From assembly GCA_958009055.1 (NCBI GenBank), contig OY253650.1, positions 1,364,001 to 1,428,000 on the forward strand: a DNA stretch of 64,000 bases, in the 5' to 3' direction. A model generated the notes under the pieces. That model was given only the letters and a program-made list of their open reading frames with translations, was not told the origin of the DNA and did not search any database. Shown here one piece after another: positions 10,632 through 21,787 of the stretch (position 1 is the stretch's first letter; the number at the start of each line of letters is the position of its first letter). The translations under genes were made by a program, and so were the position numbers. Source of the DNA: Choricystis sp. odSpoLacu1. Its lineage: Eukaryota > Chlorophyta > Trebouxiophyceae.

Positions 10632-13464
10632 ATGGCCTCCCCCATCTACGCCGCGTTCGCGGCCGCCCTGGCCGGCGACAGCACCCACCCCGGCCGCGCC
10701 CTGCTCCAAGCCGCCGCCAAAACCGCCGCCAAGGAGCCCACCTTCAACTGGCAGTCGTGGGTGGTGCTCGTCGTGCTCGCCGTGTCCTTGGTGGGCATGA
10801 TTGGCGACTGGGTGCCGCCGGACCTGGCATTCGCGGGCATGGCCTCCATTTTCTGCGCTGCCCGCATCATCGACATCAAACAACTGACGGCCGGTTTCTC
10901 CAACACGGGCGTGCTCACCGTCGTCGCCCTCTACTGCGTGGCAGAAGGCATCGCCCAAACGGGGGGCCTGGAACGCATCATGCTGGGCGTGCTGGGCAAG
11001 AAGACCAACGCGTTTTGGGGCACCATCCGCCTCACCCTGCCCTGCGTCGCCGTCTCCGCCTTCCTCAACAACACGCCCATCGTCGCCATGCTCATCCCCA
11101 TCACCATCTCCTGGGCCGCCCGCGCCCGCGTGGACGCGCGCCAACTGTTGATCCCCATGACGTACGCGGTCACGTTTGGTGGGACACTCACCCTGATCGG
11201 GACGTCCACCAACCTGGTGGTCACGGGGTTGATGGAGAAACGGTACCTGGACCCCGCCAAGCTGCCCCCGAAAGGGGAGGAAGGGTTTGCGGCTGCCCTG
11301 GCTGCCGCCAAGGCCAAGGCGTCGTTTGCGTTTTTCGAGATCACGCCCTTCGGAATTCCCTATGCCGTCTTTGGCCTGCTCTACCTGTGGTTTGCGTCGG
11401 GCTACCTCCTCCCGGGAGCCCGCCAGCACGCCCGCCGCGCGACGGGCGCCCCCATATTTGCGGTGCGCGTGCTCCCCGGCTCGTCCGCCGCCAACCGCAC
11501 CGTGCGGACGGCCGGGCTGAAAGGCCTCGACGCCCTCTTCCTCGTGTCGGTCGGGCGCCAGGGCCACATCACGCACGCCGTCTCCCCCGACTTCCTGCTG
11601 CTGGAGGGGGACGTCCTCTACTTCTCGGGCGACGTGCGCGCCGCGGGCGCCCTGGCGTCCGCCAAGGGGCTGGCCCTGGTCCCCGCAGACGCGGACGGCG
11701 TGATCGACGACGCCGGCGCGGCCGCCGCCAAGCCCCCCCTCCGCCTGCTCACCGCTCACGATGAAGAGGGGGGTTTTGACGGCGGCCTGCTGCCCGCCGG
11801 CACCAAGCTGGTGCGCGCCGTCGTGCGCCGCCGCGGCCTGCTGGACGGCGTGCGCGTGCGCGACGCGGCGGCCGCCGCGCCAGCCCTGGCGGGCGGTGAC
11901 GTCGTCGCCGTCTCCCGCTACGGCGCGGACACGGTGCCCGGCCTGCTGGCTGAGCACGTGCTGGCCGATGGCGACGTCGTGGTTCTGTCCCTGCCCGGTG
12001 ACGCCGCCACGCGCGGGCGCGCGTTCAAGGCCGCCCTGCGCGACGCCGAGACCATTCCGCGCGACCGCCAGCGCCAGTACGTCACCGCCCTGCGCGTCAT
12101 CAAGGGGGGCGGCCTGGCGGGCAGGCGCCTGGGCGACACCGACCTGTTGACCATGCTGGATGTCAAGCTGCTGGCGATCGACGTCGCCCCCCGCAGCGAC
12201 GACGGCAGCGCCGCCCCCACCTAACTGCGCGGCGACGCGCTGACTGACGACGTCGTGCTGTCCGTCGGGGACACCCTCTACATCACGTCCGGCATCGAAG
12301 GCATCTCCTTCCTGCTGCGCGCCCCCGGCCTCGCCCTGGCCGCCGACGACCAAGTGTCCAAGCTGGGCGTCTCCATCCTGGAGCGCCGCCTCGTGCAAGC
12401 CACCGTGTCGATCGACTCGCCCCTCGCCGGCCGCACGCTGCATGAGGCCCGGTTCCGGGCCAACTATGACGCCGTCGTGGTGGGTATCTCCCGCGCGGGT
12501 GAACCCGTCGGCCCCGACGTGCGCGAGGTCCGCCTGCGGGCGGGCGACCTGCTGCTGCTGGACGCGGGCGCCTCGTTTGCGGCGCAGCACGCGGCCGACC
12601 GCGCCTTCTCGCTGGTGCCGGAAGTCCCCAAATCCTCCCCCCTCAAAGCCTCCCTCATGTGGGTGGCGGTCGCCCTGGCTTTCCTGATGGTGGCCACCCA
12701 GATCGTTGGCGCCCCGCTAAAAGAGGCGGGCATCATCAAAGAAGAACTCATCTCCCTGTTCCCCGCCGCCGTGCTCACCGCCGGCCTCATGCTCGCCCTG
12801 CGCTGCATGACTCCCACCCAAGCCCGCCGCGCCATCGACCTGGAAGTCTTCCTGCAAATCGGGTTTGCGTTCGCCGTGTCGTCCGCCATGGAGGTGACGG
12901 GCGTGGCCCAATTGTTTGCCAACCAGTTTGTGCGCCTGTCCAAAGCGATCGGTGGCGACACCGCCCCCCTGGTCTCCATCTACATGACGGCCGGCCTGTT
13001 GACCGAGGTGTTGACCAACAACGCGACCGCGGCCCTGATCTACCCTATCGCTGCCCGCCTGGGCGACTCGCTCAAGATCCAGCCCCAACTGATGGCCATC
13101 GCCGTCATGCTGGGCGCGTCGGACGCGTTTGTGTCGCCGTTTGGGTACCAGTGCAACCTCATGTCCTACTCGGCGGGCGGGTACACCACGCTGCAGTTCA
13201 TCAAGCATCAAGTATGGCATCCCCCTGCAGTTGATCCAGTTTGTGGGGACGACCGCCATCTTCATCGCGCGCGGACACAAGTGGTTGTTCGCGGCCGCCA
13301 CGGTCGCGCTGGCGGCGGCCGTCGTCCTGGTGCCGCTGGCGTGGGTGCACCTGCCGGTCTCCTGGAGGCAGGCCGTGGTGCCGCGCCGGTTCAGACGCAA
13401 GGAGAGTGTGCGCCCGGTCGCCGACAAGCTGGGCCTGGTGACGGAGGACGCGTCCAAAGCGTGA
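10632..13464 (+). CDS. SLT/SAC1-like sulfate (Na+/anion) transporter, interrupted
   Basis: Intronless gene for a DASS/ArsB-type permease with two central TrkA-C (RCK_C) domains, the architecture of algal SLT/SAC1 plasma-membrane sulfate transporters or sensors. N-terminal membrane block: SWVVLVVLAVSLVGMIGDW, FLNNTPIVAMLIPI and GGTLTLIGTSTNLVVTG (the permease signature). RCK_C-like segments lie around 11440-11700 and 12330-12610; the second membrane block holds EVLTNNATAALIYPIA and MLGASDAFVSPFGYQ. Two defects: an in-frame TAA at 12222-12224 in the loop between the RCK_C domains (both flanks are in the same frame), and a perfect 7-bp tandem duplication (13199-13212) that shifts frame inside ...TLQFIK-YGIPLQLIQFVG. 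Dropping one 7-bp copy leaves 942 codons. Either a recent pseudogene or sequence error. Sulfate specificity is inferred from family resemblance. Confidence 0.85.
13199..13212 (+). repeat. 7-bp tandem duplication causing a frameshift
   Basis: The heptamer CATCAAG occurs twice in a row within the last membrane region of the SLT-like gene. Reading through with only one copy restores the family consensus FIKYGIPLQLI and the final 80-odd codons to the TGA at 13464. Confidence 0.8.
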
Positions 13465-13856
13465 AAGGGAGGGCCGAACAACAAATAATTGAGCGCGCCG
13501 CCACACAAATCAAATCATTCCCCACCCCCACACCCCTTGTTTCTACCTGTGTGTGCGCGCGAGAGGGAGGGAGAGAATAGGGGTCACACACGCAACCTGG
13601 AGTTGGATGCCGCCCGCGTGCGGAAAGCCAAAGGCACGGCCGCGCTTGTTTTGCCTTTGTTTTCGCTTTTTTGCCGCCGGGCGCTCGCTCCCAGTTGTTT
13701 TCTTTTATTCCAACGTTGGTTTTTTTTTGTTCGTTCGTTTCGTCTCCAGTGCTGCCTGTCTGCACAGACGCCTGGTTGGACACACAAAGTAAGCCCATTC
13801 ACCATCAACACAAAAAAAATAAACAAAAACCAAAAAAAACAAACGTTCCCTCTCCT
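13465..13856. other. Convergent intergenic region
   Basis: 392 bp between the 3' ends of the SLT-like gene and TFB4. AT-richer than surroundings around 13700-13850, with T-runs and A-runs as expected for two 3' UTRs. No gene recognised. Confidence 0.5.
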
Positions 13857-14984
13857 CTACCCATTCCCCGCCGCCCGCTTGCTGCCCGCCCCCGGCCCCA
13901 CTGTAAACGAGCTGCCGCACGTGGCGCACGCGTCCACGGGTTCGCACCAGATGGATAGGCAGACGGAGCAGACGTGGCCGATGTCGACGCGGGAGGCATG
14001 ACAAAAGCAGGATGCGCCGAGGTCCACCCCCCCCGTGGCCCGGGGCAGGGCGAGGGAAGCCCGCGTGGCGACGGACGGCGCAAAGATGGAGATCAGGTGG
14101 GTGATTAATGCGCCCCTGTCGCGGGGTGTGTGCAGCACGCCGTGTGTTAGATGTGGCGCTGGGGCCAGCACGCCCGCGCCGTGGGCGCCCCCCAGCAGGG
14201 CCACGTCGATGGGCACGCCCAGCTTTTGGGCTGCGAAGACAGCGTTCATGACGGGCACGTAGGCGTCTCCCGCGGCCGCGGCGGCGGCGGCGGCCAGGAT
14301 GAGGATGCGGGGAGGGGGGGCGCGGCGGGCCACAGGGGCGGCAGGTGCACCGCCTGCCACTTCCTCCGCCTCCACAACCGGTGGACACTCGCGTGCCGCA
14401 ATGCACAGCGCCGACGCCAGGGCGGCAGCCAGGGCGGGAGGTGGGGGCGGGGTTGGCGAAGAGGGTGAAGTGTCGCCCTCCAGTAAAGCGGCCACGCCCG
14501 CCGCCAGCGCGTCGGCGATGGTGGGGTCTGAGTCTGGGAGAACGGCGCCATCATCGTCGCCGGGGGAGCGGCGCGAGGGCGACTGGTAGAGGAGAGGGCT
14601 GTGGGAGGAGGGGGTGGGTTGAGCAAAACACTGGATGAAACCGCTTCCTTTCTGCTCTCCCCCCACCACCACCATTCTCTCCTCTCACCAGCACCCGGTG
14701 TGCACCGCCAGCACGACCGCTTCATTGCCTTCAGCCTCCAGTTCATAGCTGCCCACAAACGCGCCGACCTGCGCGATGAAGGCTGGGGGCGGGATGCCGG
14801 AGCCACCGGTGGGGGAGGGGGCGCCCAGGGCGGCCCATGCGGCGGCGTGTGTTTCCAGCAGGATGATGAGGAGGGAGCCAGTGGCTGGGGAGGGAGGAGG
14901 GGAGGGATGAATTGGGGGAGGGGGCTGACGTGCGCACCCCACCAGGGACGCCCGACGCCACGCTCTCTCACCTTCACCCGCCAT
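13857..14984 (-). CDS. TFB4: TFIIH subunit Tfb4 / p34 (GTF2H3)
   Basis: Core subunit of TFIIH, needed for RNA polymerase II initiation and nucleotide excision repair. Three exons: 14972-14984, 14689-14884, 13857-14598 (316 aa; phases consistent). The spliced N-terminus MAGE-ATGSLLIILLETHAAAW is the von Willebrand-A-like opening of Tfb4. Later blocks: RILILAAAAAAAAGDAYVPVMNAVFAAQKLGVPIDV (read in parts: YVPVMNAVFAAQ, LGVPIDVALLGG), and a C-terminal zinc-binding region with GASCFCHASRVDIGHVCSVCLSIWC followed by CATCGSSF, a C4-type ring typical of the p34 C-terminus. Ends with TAG. The first exon is only 13 nt, so start assignment depends on that splice. Divergent from the SET-domain gene (177 bp between start codons). 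Confidence 0.93.
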
Positions 14985-15161
14985 GGTGGGTGGCTGCCGT
15001 TTGGGCAGGCGGCCGCGCAGCACGACGCGCGGCGCGCGAAAAAGAAAACGCACGGTCGAGAGGTGTTTTTTCACTCCCTTTTCTGCGGAATTCGCAGCCG
15101 CTGCGGCCGCCCTTCCGCGACCCCTCTCCCACCACCTCCTCTCTCTCTAGTCGGCTCCACC

Positions 15162-16597
15162 ATGCGAGCCTCCATGACGCTCAGGCACAGGGGGGTCGCC
15201 CCGCCCCCCTACCACCACCCCCGCAACACCCGCGCCTCAGCCACCCCCCCCGAAGCCGCCGTGTTTGACGACCTGCTGGCCGCGTGTGGTGGCAGTGGTG
15301 CCGTGACGCTGGCAACATCCAACTCCACGGCAGGACGAGGCTTGATCGCCACCCGGGACCTGGCCCCGGGCGACGTCGCTCTCGCCGTGCCGCGCTCGGC
15401 CTGCATTGTTGTCGACTACACCGCCTCCGGCCTCACCCTCCCTGGCGGTGGCGCCTCCCCAGACACGTGGCCACGCACCCGGGCGGGCGTTGCGCTCGAT
15501 GATGCCGCGCCGTGGGACGATTTGATGGCGCTGGCCGTGCTCGACGCGGCAGCAGGCGCCGGGGGCGAGTTTTGGGGTGAGTACGCCGAACTGTTGCCCC
15601 AGCCCTTGGAACTAACCCCTCCCATCTGCCTGCCTGATGACTTGTTGGACAGGCTGGGGGATGAAGCGCTGGCGAGCGCCGCGCGCGACCAGCGCGCGCG
15701 CCTTGCTGCGACTTTCTCCGGCCTCGCCTCCCCCTTCACCGACACGGCCCGCCACCCCACCTTCATGGAGTGGGCGTTTGCGTGCGTGCGCAGCCGCGCA
15801 TTTTCCCTGGGGCGGGCGAGCAAGGAAAAGGAGGAGGCACTCGTGTTTGCGTATGTGCCGTTTCTCGACTGCGCCAACCACGCGCCCGGGACGCCCACCG
15901 CTGATTTTGGATTGGCTGGAGCCGCAGACGTGGTTCATTTGAGAGCGGTGACGGACATTCCAGCTGGTCAGGCTGTCACCATCTCCTACACAGGCCCCCG
16001 TGGCATGACGAACGCGCGGTTGATGGCGCAGTACGGTTTTGCGCTCCCCTCCAACCCTGCCGATCGGTTGACACTCGACTTTGACGCCGCCAGGAACACC
16101 GCGGGCGTCCCTCCCACCACCACCATCGACGTGGACGCCATCATGGATGGCTTGGGGAGTGCCGTCTCCGCCGACGTGCTGCGCGGGCGCGCGCCCGCGG
16201 TGGCGTCCGCCATCCGCAGCCTGCCGCTGGGGGAAGGAGGCGATGCAGGGAGCAGCAGCAGTGCTGCGCTGGCTGGCGCGCTGGCGGGGCAGGTGGAGAC
16301 GCAGTGGCAAGGTAAGAGGGCAGGTTTGTGGAAGGAACAAATGAGACGAGAGACGAGCAACGCAAGTGACATTGACCCCACCCCCCAACACTCCCTCCCC
16401 CAGCCCTGCTGGCGTCCGGCCCCGACCCCCCCGTCTCCGCCACCCTGGCCGCCGACCTGGAGGCAGCCGTGGCAGACGGTGGCGGCGATCCCCGGGCCGC
16501 CGCAGTCGAACGTTACCGAGCGGAGAGGGGCAACCTGCTGCGTGCGGCGCGCGTGGTGCTGCGCGTCCTGGGGGGCGGGGTGGCGCCAGCTGCGTGA
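15162..16597 (+). CDS. SET-domain lysine methyltransferase, Rubisco-LSMT-like
   Basis: Two exons, 15162-16311 and 16404-16597 (447 aa). The SET fold is visible as GRGLIATRDLAPGDVALAVPRSACI (read in parts: TAGRGLIATRDL, PGDVALAVP), the long inserted iSET region, VPFLDCANHAPG (the NHx motif that binds AdoMet), and TDIPAGQAVTISYTG with LMAQYGFALPSN (pseudoknot block). This order, with a helical C-terminal substrate-binding region ending at 16597, is that of the plastid Rubisco large-subunit methyltransferase/SETD3-6 class. The N-terminal about 40 residues (MRASMTLRHRGVAPP..., Arg/Pro/Ser-rich) could be a transit peptide. The substrate cannot be read from sequence. Confidence 0.85.
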
Positions 16598-16736
16598 GTT
16601 GGAGTGAAAATGTGTCGTGCTTCTGGCTGCTCCTGTGTTTTCTCTGTAGTTCGGTTTGTGAGGCCGTGTGGATAGAATTGCAAAACAAAAAACAAAAAAA
16701 CACGCCAGAAAACTCTCTCCGATCACCACCCAAAAA

Positions 16737-17821
16737 TCACACCCTGAACACGTCCTTCAGCTCGTCCCGCACCGCGGGATGCTTGGCCACGTGCGCCCTC
16801 CGCTTGGCCGCCGCCCCCACGCGGGCCGCGTACGCGCCTGCATCCCTCTTTTTGAGGGCCGACCGCACCGCCCCGGGAGACACAAAGTCGCCATTGTCGT
16901 ACAGCACGCGCCCCCCAAACGACCCGGCAAACACTTTGATGGGTTGCAGCGTGGCGCGGGGGCCGACCTCGGCCAGGGTGACGGACGCGGCGGAGGGTTT
17001 GGTGCCAGGGGTGGGGACGACTTGATAATTCCGCACCCACACCCTCTCATCCGCCAGCGAGAACGACACCACGTGGTCCACAAACGGTTTGGACTTGGGG
17101 TGGCGCCTCGGCACCGCAAATGTGCGCATGAGCAGCTCCTTGATCAGGCGCCAGTGGGGGGACGCGTCGAATGCCGCGTGAAACGACAGCACGGGGCGCG
17201 ACCCACGCATGTGGTTGCCCGTCAGCTTGAGTTCGGCCATGGTGTGCACCCCTGTCACCAGGAACTTGACGGAGGGACCGTCCGGGGGGCGGGCGAGCCA
17301 CAGGTACGAGTCCGCCCCCCGCTTGCGCGCCTCGAAAAACAGGACGGATGAACACGACCGCTCGTCCGCCACCTCGTTGATGGTGGCGCGGTCGGACTTG
17401 GTGTCCAGCTTGGCGTCGCGCTTGGAGTGGGGCAGGAGTTGGCCCAGGTCGAGCATGAAGTGGCGGAAGCTGTGAAGAGGAGGAGGGGGGGGAGGGGTGG
17501 TGGTGAGTTTTACGCTCCCATCCTTCTTCCTTATCTTCTACCACCTTCCAGCCACCCACCCACTCACCGGCTCGTGATGCCGCGCGATGACAGCAGCAGC
17601 ACGCGCTCCCTGTTTTTGAAGGCCGCGTCGGGCAGACCGTCGACGTAGGGCGGCACGGGCAGCGCTTCCGCGGTGGTGGCTTCGGCGGCGGCCGCGGTGG
17701 CTGCGGCAGCTGCCTCGGCAGCGGTGGCGGGCGGGGCGGAGGCGGTGGACGGGGCGGCGGCGGGGCGCGCCTTTTTGGCATGCGTCGGCGCCGCGGTCGG
17801 CGGCTGGCCGCGTTTGGCCAT
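16737..17821 (-). CDS. BRX1: Ribosome biogenesis protein BRX1 (Brix domain)
   Basis: Nucleolar Brix-family factor for 60S subunit assembly. Exons 17568-17821 and 16737-17469 (328 aa) splice as RVLLLSSRGITSR-FRHFMLDLGQLLPHSK. Diagnostic BRX1 strings: LLPHSKRDAKLDTKSD, INEVADERSCSSVLFFEARKR, GPSVKFLVTGVHTMAELKLTGN, GSRPVLSF, HPKSKPFVDHVVSFSLAD and VFAGSFGGRVLYDN. The first about 60 residues are an Ala-rich, low-complexity extension beginning MAKRGQPPTAAPTHAKKARP, which contains a basic, nuclear-localisation-like patch. Divergent from TRPD (262 bp apart). Confidence 0.95.
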
Positions 17822-18083
17822 GGGGGTGGGTGGAAGGAGTGTGGAGGGAGGCAGACGAGAGGCGAGTGCGTGTGTGCGTGGCTTGCACACGCGCGGACGT
17901 AACGAGGAGGAGCGCGCGGCGGCGGGGGATGTGGAGAGCCTCCGGTCAAGCCAAACCAAACGTCGGGAGTGTCGGGCGTCGTCCTTTTTCGCTTCTCTCT
18001 CACATCGATTCGTCGCCTCCTCCCACCAGCGGGTGCCACACACTACACACGCGACACCCACCACACGCCCCCCCCCTCCCACA

Positions 18084-19433
18084 ATGCACGCCACCGCGCC
18101 GCCGCGCTGCGGCTGCGCGCGCGCTGCACCACGCATCGCGCCGCACGCCGCACGGCGCGCCTCGCCGCGCCCCACTCGCGCCCCAGCCGTGGCAGCGGGC
18201 TCTGCGTCGACCGACGTGTGCGAGGCGCGTTTGGTGTGGCAGGATGCGACGGGGCGGGTGGTTAAGTTTTGGTGGCGCCAGCTGGGGCCCACTTTATCTC
18301 ACCCCTCACCCCCTCACACAGATCCTGGAACTCCTCATGGACAGCCAGGACCTGACCCAGGACCAGGCCGAGGGCACGATGCAGGTGCGTTTGGTTGGTG
18401 GGCAGAAGGGAGGGAGAGGAACAACTTATTTGTCTAGCTTCGTTTTTCTGAACCCCCACCCCCACCCCACACTCAACAGGCCCTGCTTGCCGGCGCCGAA
18501 CCCACCCAGATCGCCGCCTTCCTCGTCCTGCTGCGCGCCAAGGGCGAAACCGGAGCCGAAGTCGCGGGCCTGGCGCGCGCCATGCTGGCGTCGGGCGTGA
18601 GTGTGGACGGCGACGCGCGCACTGGCACTGTCGACATTGTCGGCACCGGCGGCGACGGCATCGGCTCCGTCAACATCTCCACAGGCGCCTGCGTCATCGC
18701 AGCCTCTGCTGGTGCCCGTGTCGCCAAGCACGGCAACCGGTCTGTGTCGTCGCTGTGTGGCGCGGCTGATGTGGTGGAAGCTCTCGGCGTCGCCATCGAC
18801 GTGGGTCCCTCCGGCGTCGTCCCCGTCCTGGACGCCGCCTCCGTCGCCTTCATGTATGCGCCCGTGTTTCATCCTGCCATGGCGGCGGTGGCGCCTGTGC
18901 GCAAAGCGTTGCGCGTGCGCACCGCGTTCAATTTGCTCGGCCCCCTGCTCAACCCTGCCCGCGCCCAGTTCGGCCTCATCGGCGTCTACTCCCCCTCCAT
19001 CGCCCCTCTGATGGCGTCCGCCCTGGGGCGGCTGGGCGTGGAGAGGGCCCTGGTGGTGCACAGCGCAGGCATGGATGAGTTGACGCCCATGGCGCCAGCC
19101 ATCGTCATCGAAGCTTCTGGCGGTGTGGCAGGGAAACCCTACGAACTCGAACCCCTCAAACTGGGCATCCCGCGCTGCACGGTTGAAGATCTCAAAGGTG
19201 GCGACGCCAAGCTCAACGCCTCCATCTTATCAGACGTCTTTGGCGGCGCGCGCGGCGCGGTTGCCGACGCGCTTAATTTAAACGCGGGCGTCGCCCTGGC
19301 CGCCGCGGGCGTGGTGGCCACGCCCGAGGATGGTGTCGCTGCCGCCCAGGAGGCTCAACGCGCGGGCAAGGCGGGGGACACGCTGCGCAAGTGGGTGGAC
19401 GCGTCGTGGGCGGCGAAAAAAGCCGAGAAGTGA
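18084..19433 (+). CDS. TRPD: Anthranilate phosphoribosyltransferase (tryptophan synthesis)
   Basis: Joins anthranilate and PRPP, the second step of the tryptophan branch, usually plastid-localised in algae and plants. Exons 18084-18215 (donor less certain), 18322-18384 and 18480-19433; 382 aa. Motifs: ILELLMDSQDLTQDQAEGTM (N-terminal helical domain), IVGTGGDGIGSVNISTG (PRPP loop), AKHGNRSVSSLCGAADVVEALG (anthranilate/Mg site), and AFNLLGPLLNPA. The first exon encodes an Arg/Ala-rich leader (MHATAPPRCGCARAAP...) consistent with a transit peptide. The exon-1 donor (GAC/GTGTGC) was chosen because it keeps frame; nearby GT alternatives exist. Confidence 0.94.
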
Positions 19434-19677
19434 AAAATGTGTGGGGTTTTTGGTGGACGTGTGTGGCGACCTTTTTGTCAACAAGTGTAGACACAAACTT
19501 GATTATTAGCGTGCGTCTGTTGTGCGGTGGGGCTCTGTCTTTTTCGAAGCCACAAAAGGAAAGCACGCGTTGTGTTCGCCCTAGAAAAAAAACACTCCCA
19601 CACACCACCGGTGGTTGGCGCGACAAACAGGGCACCACTCGGTTCCCTGTTGGCAGCCGACTCACCTGAGCTCAACC

Positions 19678-21683
19678 ATGCCCGACGCACCCGCCCCGCC
19701 CGCCAACGGCGGCACCAACGGCCACGCCGACCTCGCGCGGCGCTTGTCGTTGGAAGCGCCGTCCGTGCGTGTGGTCGACACCGACCCGACACACAACAAA
19801 CGTGAGTAGTTGTGAGGAGATGCGTGGGGATGCAATGGGGAGATAGAGAGAGGGGTGGAGGGGCGCGGGCGAGAGGAGGAGGTTACGCGGCGAGCGTCCC
19901 CCCCCAATGCGACGTTTCGCCCTGCTTTCGCGAACTTTCCTCGCCCTGGCCAACCCCCGCCCACCCTCCAGTCCGCTACGACATCCTCGCCCGCCCCCCC
20001 TGGTACGAGACCCTGATCCTGGGCGTGCAACACTTTTTCGTGTTCATTGGCTCCACCGCCAGCATGATGTTCATCACGATTCCCGTTGCGGGCGGCGACC
20101 GCGATGACGTCGCGCGCGCGATCTCCACCCTGTTCTTTGTCTCCGGCATCATCACCCTGGTGCAGACGGTCGTGGGGGATCGTCTGCCCGCGGTGCAAGG
20201 GGGCACCTTTGCCTACATCCAGCCCGTGGCTGCAGTCACGGCCATCGTCAAGGCACGTGGAGGGTGGACCCCACTGCCTGACGGGACCGACCCGCAACGC
20301 TATGCGGCCACCATGAAGGAGATCAGTGGCGCCTGCATCCTGGCGGGCGCCATTGTGGCAGCGATCGCAGCGTCCGGCCTGCTGCGGATCTGCCTGGCCT
20401 ACATCTCCCCCCTCGTCGTGGGCTCATCCATCGCGGCCGTCGGCTTCACCCTCTACACCGCGGGCGTGCCCGACATGGCGGCCTGCTGGCCTGTGTCGGT
20501 GCCGACGCTGGCGCTGGTGCTGCTGTTCACGCTCTACCTGCGCAAAGTGAGGCTGCCGATCTGGAAAAACATCTCTCTGCCCATCTTTGAGGCCACCCCC
20601 ATCGTGCTGGCCCTGGCGCTGGTGTGGGCGGGGGCGGGCATCGCCACCGCGGCGGGCGCGTGGCGGGGCGCCCCCCCCGACACACTGCGCGCGTGCGCCA
20701 CGTCGTCCGACGCGATCGCGCGCGCGCGCCGTGGGTCAAGCTGCCGTACCCCGGCGCGTTTGGGGTGCCCACCTTTTCGGTGGCCAGCACCGTGGTGGTG
20801 CTGGGGGGGGCGTTCACTGCCGCCCTGCAGTCTCTAGGTGAGGGGTGGGAGTGTTGGGGTGGGGTGGGGTGAGCGGGGGTGGCAGTCTGGACGAAAACAA
20901 CTCCAAAGCCCTTCCTCCTCTTTAGGTGATTACTATCTCGTTGCCCGTGCGTCGGGTGCCCCCGTCCCACCCCCCGCCGTCGTGGAGCGCGCTGTCATTG
21001 TGCAGGGGCTGACCAGTCTCTTCGCCGGCGCCTTTCCCACGGGCACCGGCTCCACCGTCTACAACGAAAACGCGGCCGTGCTGGCAGTCACCCGTGTCGG
21101 CTCGCGCGTCGTCGTTCAGGCCAGCGCGGTCGTCGCCATCGTCGTCGCCATGCTGCCCAAAGTCACGGCTGCGATCGCGTCCATCCCGTCCGCCGCCGTC
21201 GCAGGATTATTCGTGGTCCTCTTCTCCACAGTCAGCGGCATGGGCCTCAACATGCTGCAGTATGTCGACATGAACTCTCCCCGCAACGTGATGATTGTGG
21301 GGGTGTCGATCTATTGTGCGTTGTCGGTGCCTGCCTACGCGGGGGACCCACGCTATGCGGCGACGGGGGGGCCGGTGGCCACGCCGTCGCCGGCGGTGAA
21401 TGCAATGCTCAACTCGCTCCTGAAATCGGGGTCCGTCATCACCCTCGTTCTGAGCCTGGTGCTGGATGCCACCGCCCCCGCCACCGCTGAGGAGCGCGGG
21501 CTGGCAGCGTGGCACGCGCAACACGATGACGCGGCCGAGTGGTGGCGTGTGCCCGCCCTGGTGGGCGTGTATGGGCTGCCTTTTGGTGTGAGCGTGTGGC
21601 TGGGGGAGGCGCGGTTGCGTGTGTGCGCGTGGGTGCGGCGGCGGTTGGGGCGCAGGAAGCGGGAGTACAGCGGCACGGTGTGA
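19678..21683 (+). CDS. Nucleobase-ascorbate transporter (NAT/NCS2 family)
   Basis: Membrane permease for purines, uracil or ascorbate. Exons 19678-19801, 19972-20837, 20926-21683. TM1 contains the conserved QH: ETLILGVQHFFVFIG. The NAT signature region reads STVYNENAAVLAVTRVGSR, with Ala where most members have Gly (E-N-x-G-x4-T). Other blocks: VQGGTFAYIQPV, and SIGDYYLVARASGAP across intron 2. About a dozen hydrophobic helices are visible. One lesion: at a CG-repeat (about 20717-20730) the frame shifts; removing 2 nt joins ...SSDAIARA to PWVKLPYPGAFGVPTFSV, and total length then becomes 582 codons. The lesion is in a dinucleotide repeat and may be technical. Substrate not assignable. Confidence 0.88.
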
Positions 21684-21787
21684 TGAGGAGCGAAACCAGC
21701 GCAGAGACGTTTGTATCACCATCACGAAACCCTAATCATTACCACGCACTCCCTCTTCTCTACCCTTTTCTCTCTCTCCTCTCTCTC

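Noticed and set aside
10569..12590. 673-aa minus-strand frame opposite the SLT-like gene
   Set aside because: Shadow of a clear transporter on the plus strand; composition is repetitive Gly/Gln/His/Arg without motifs.
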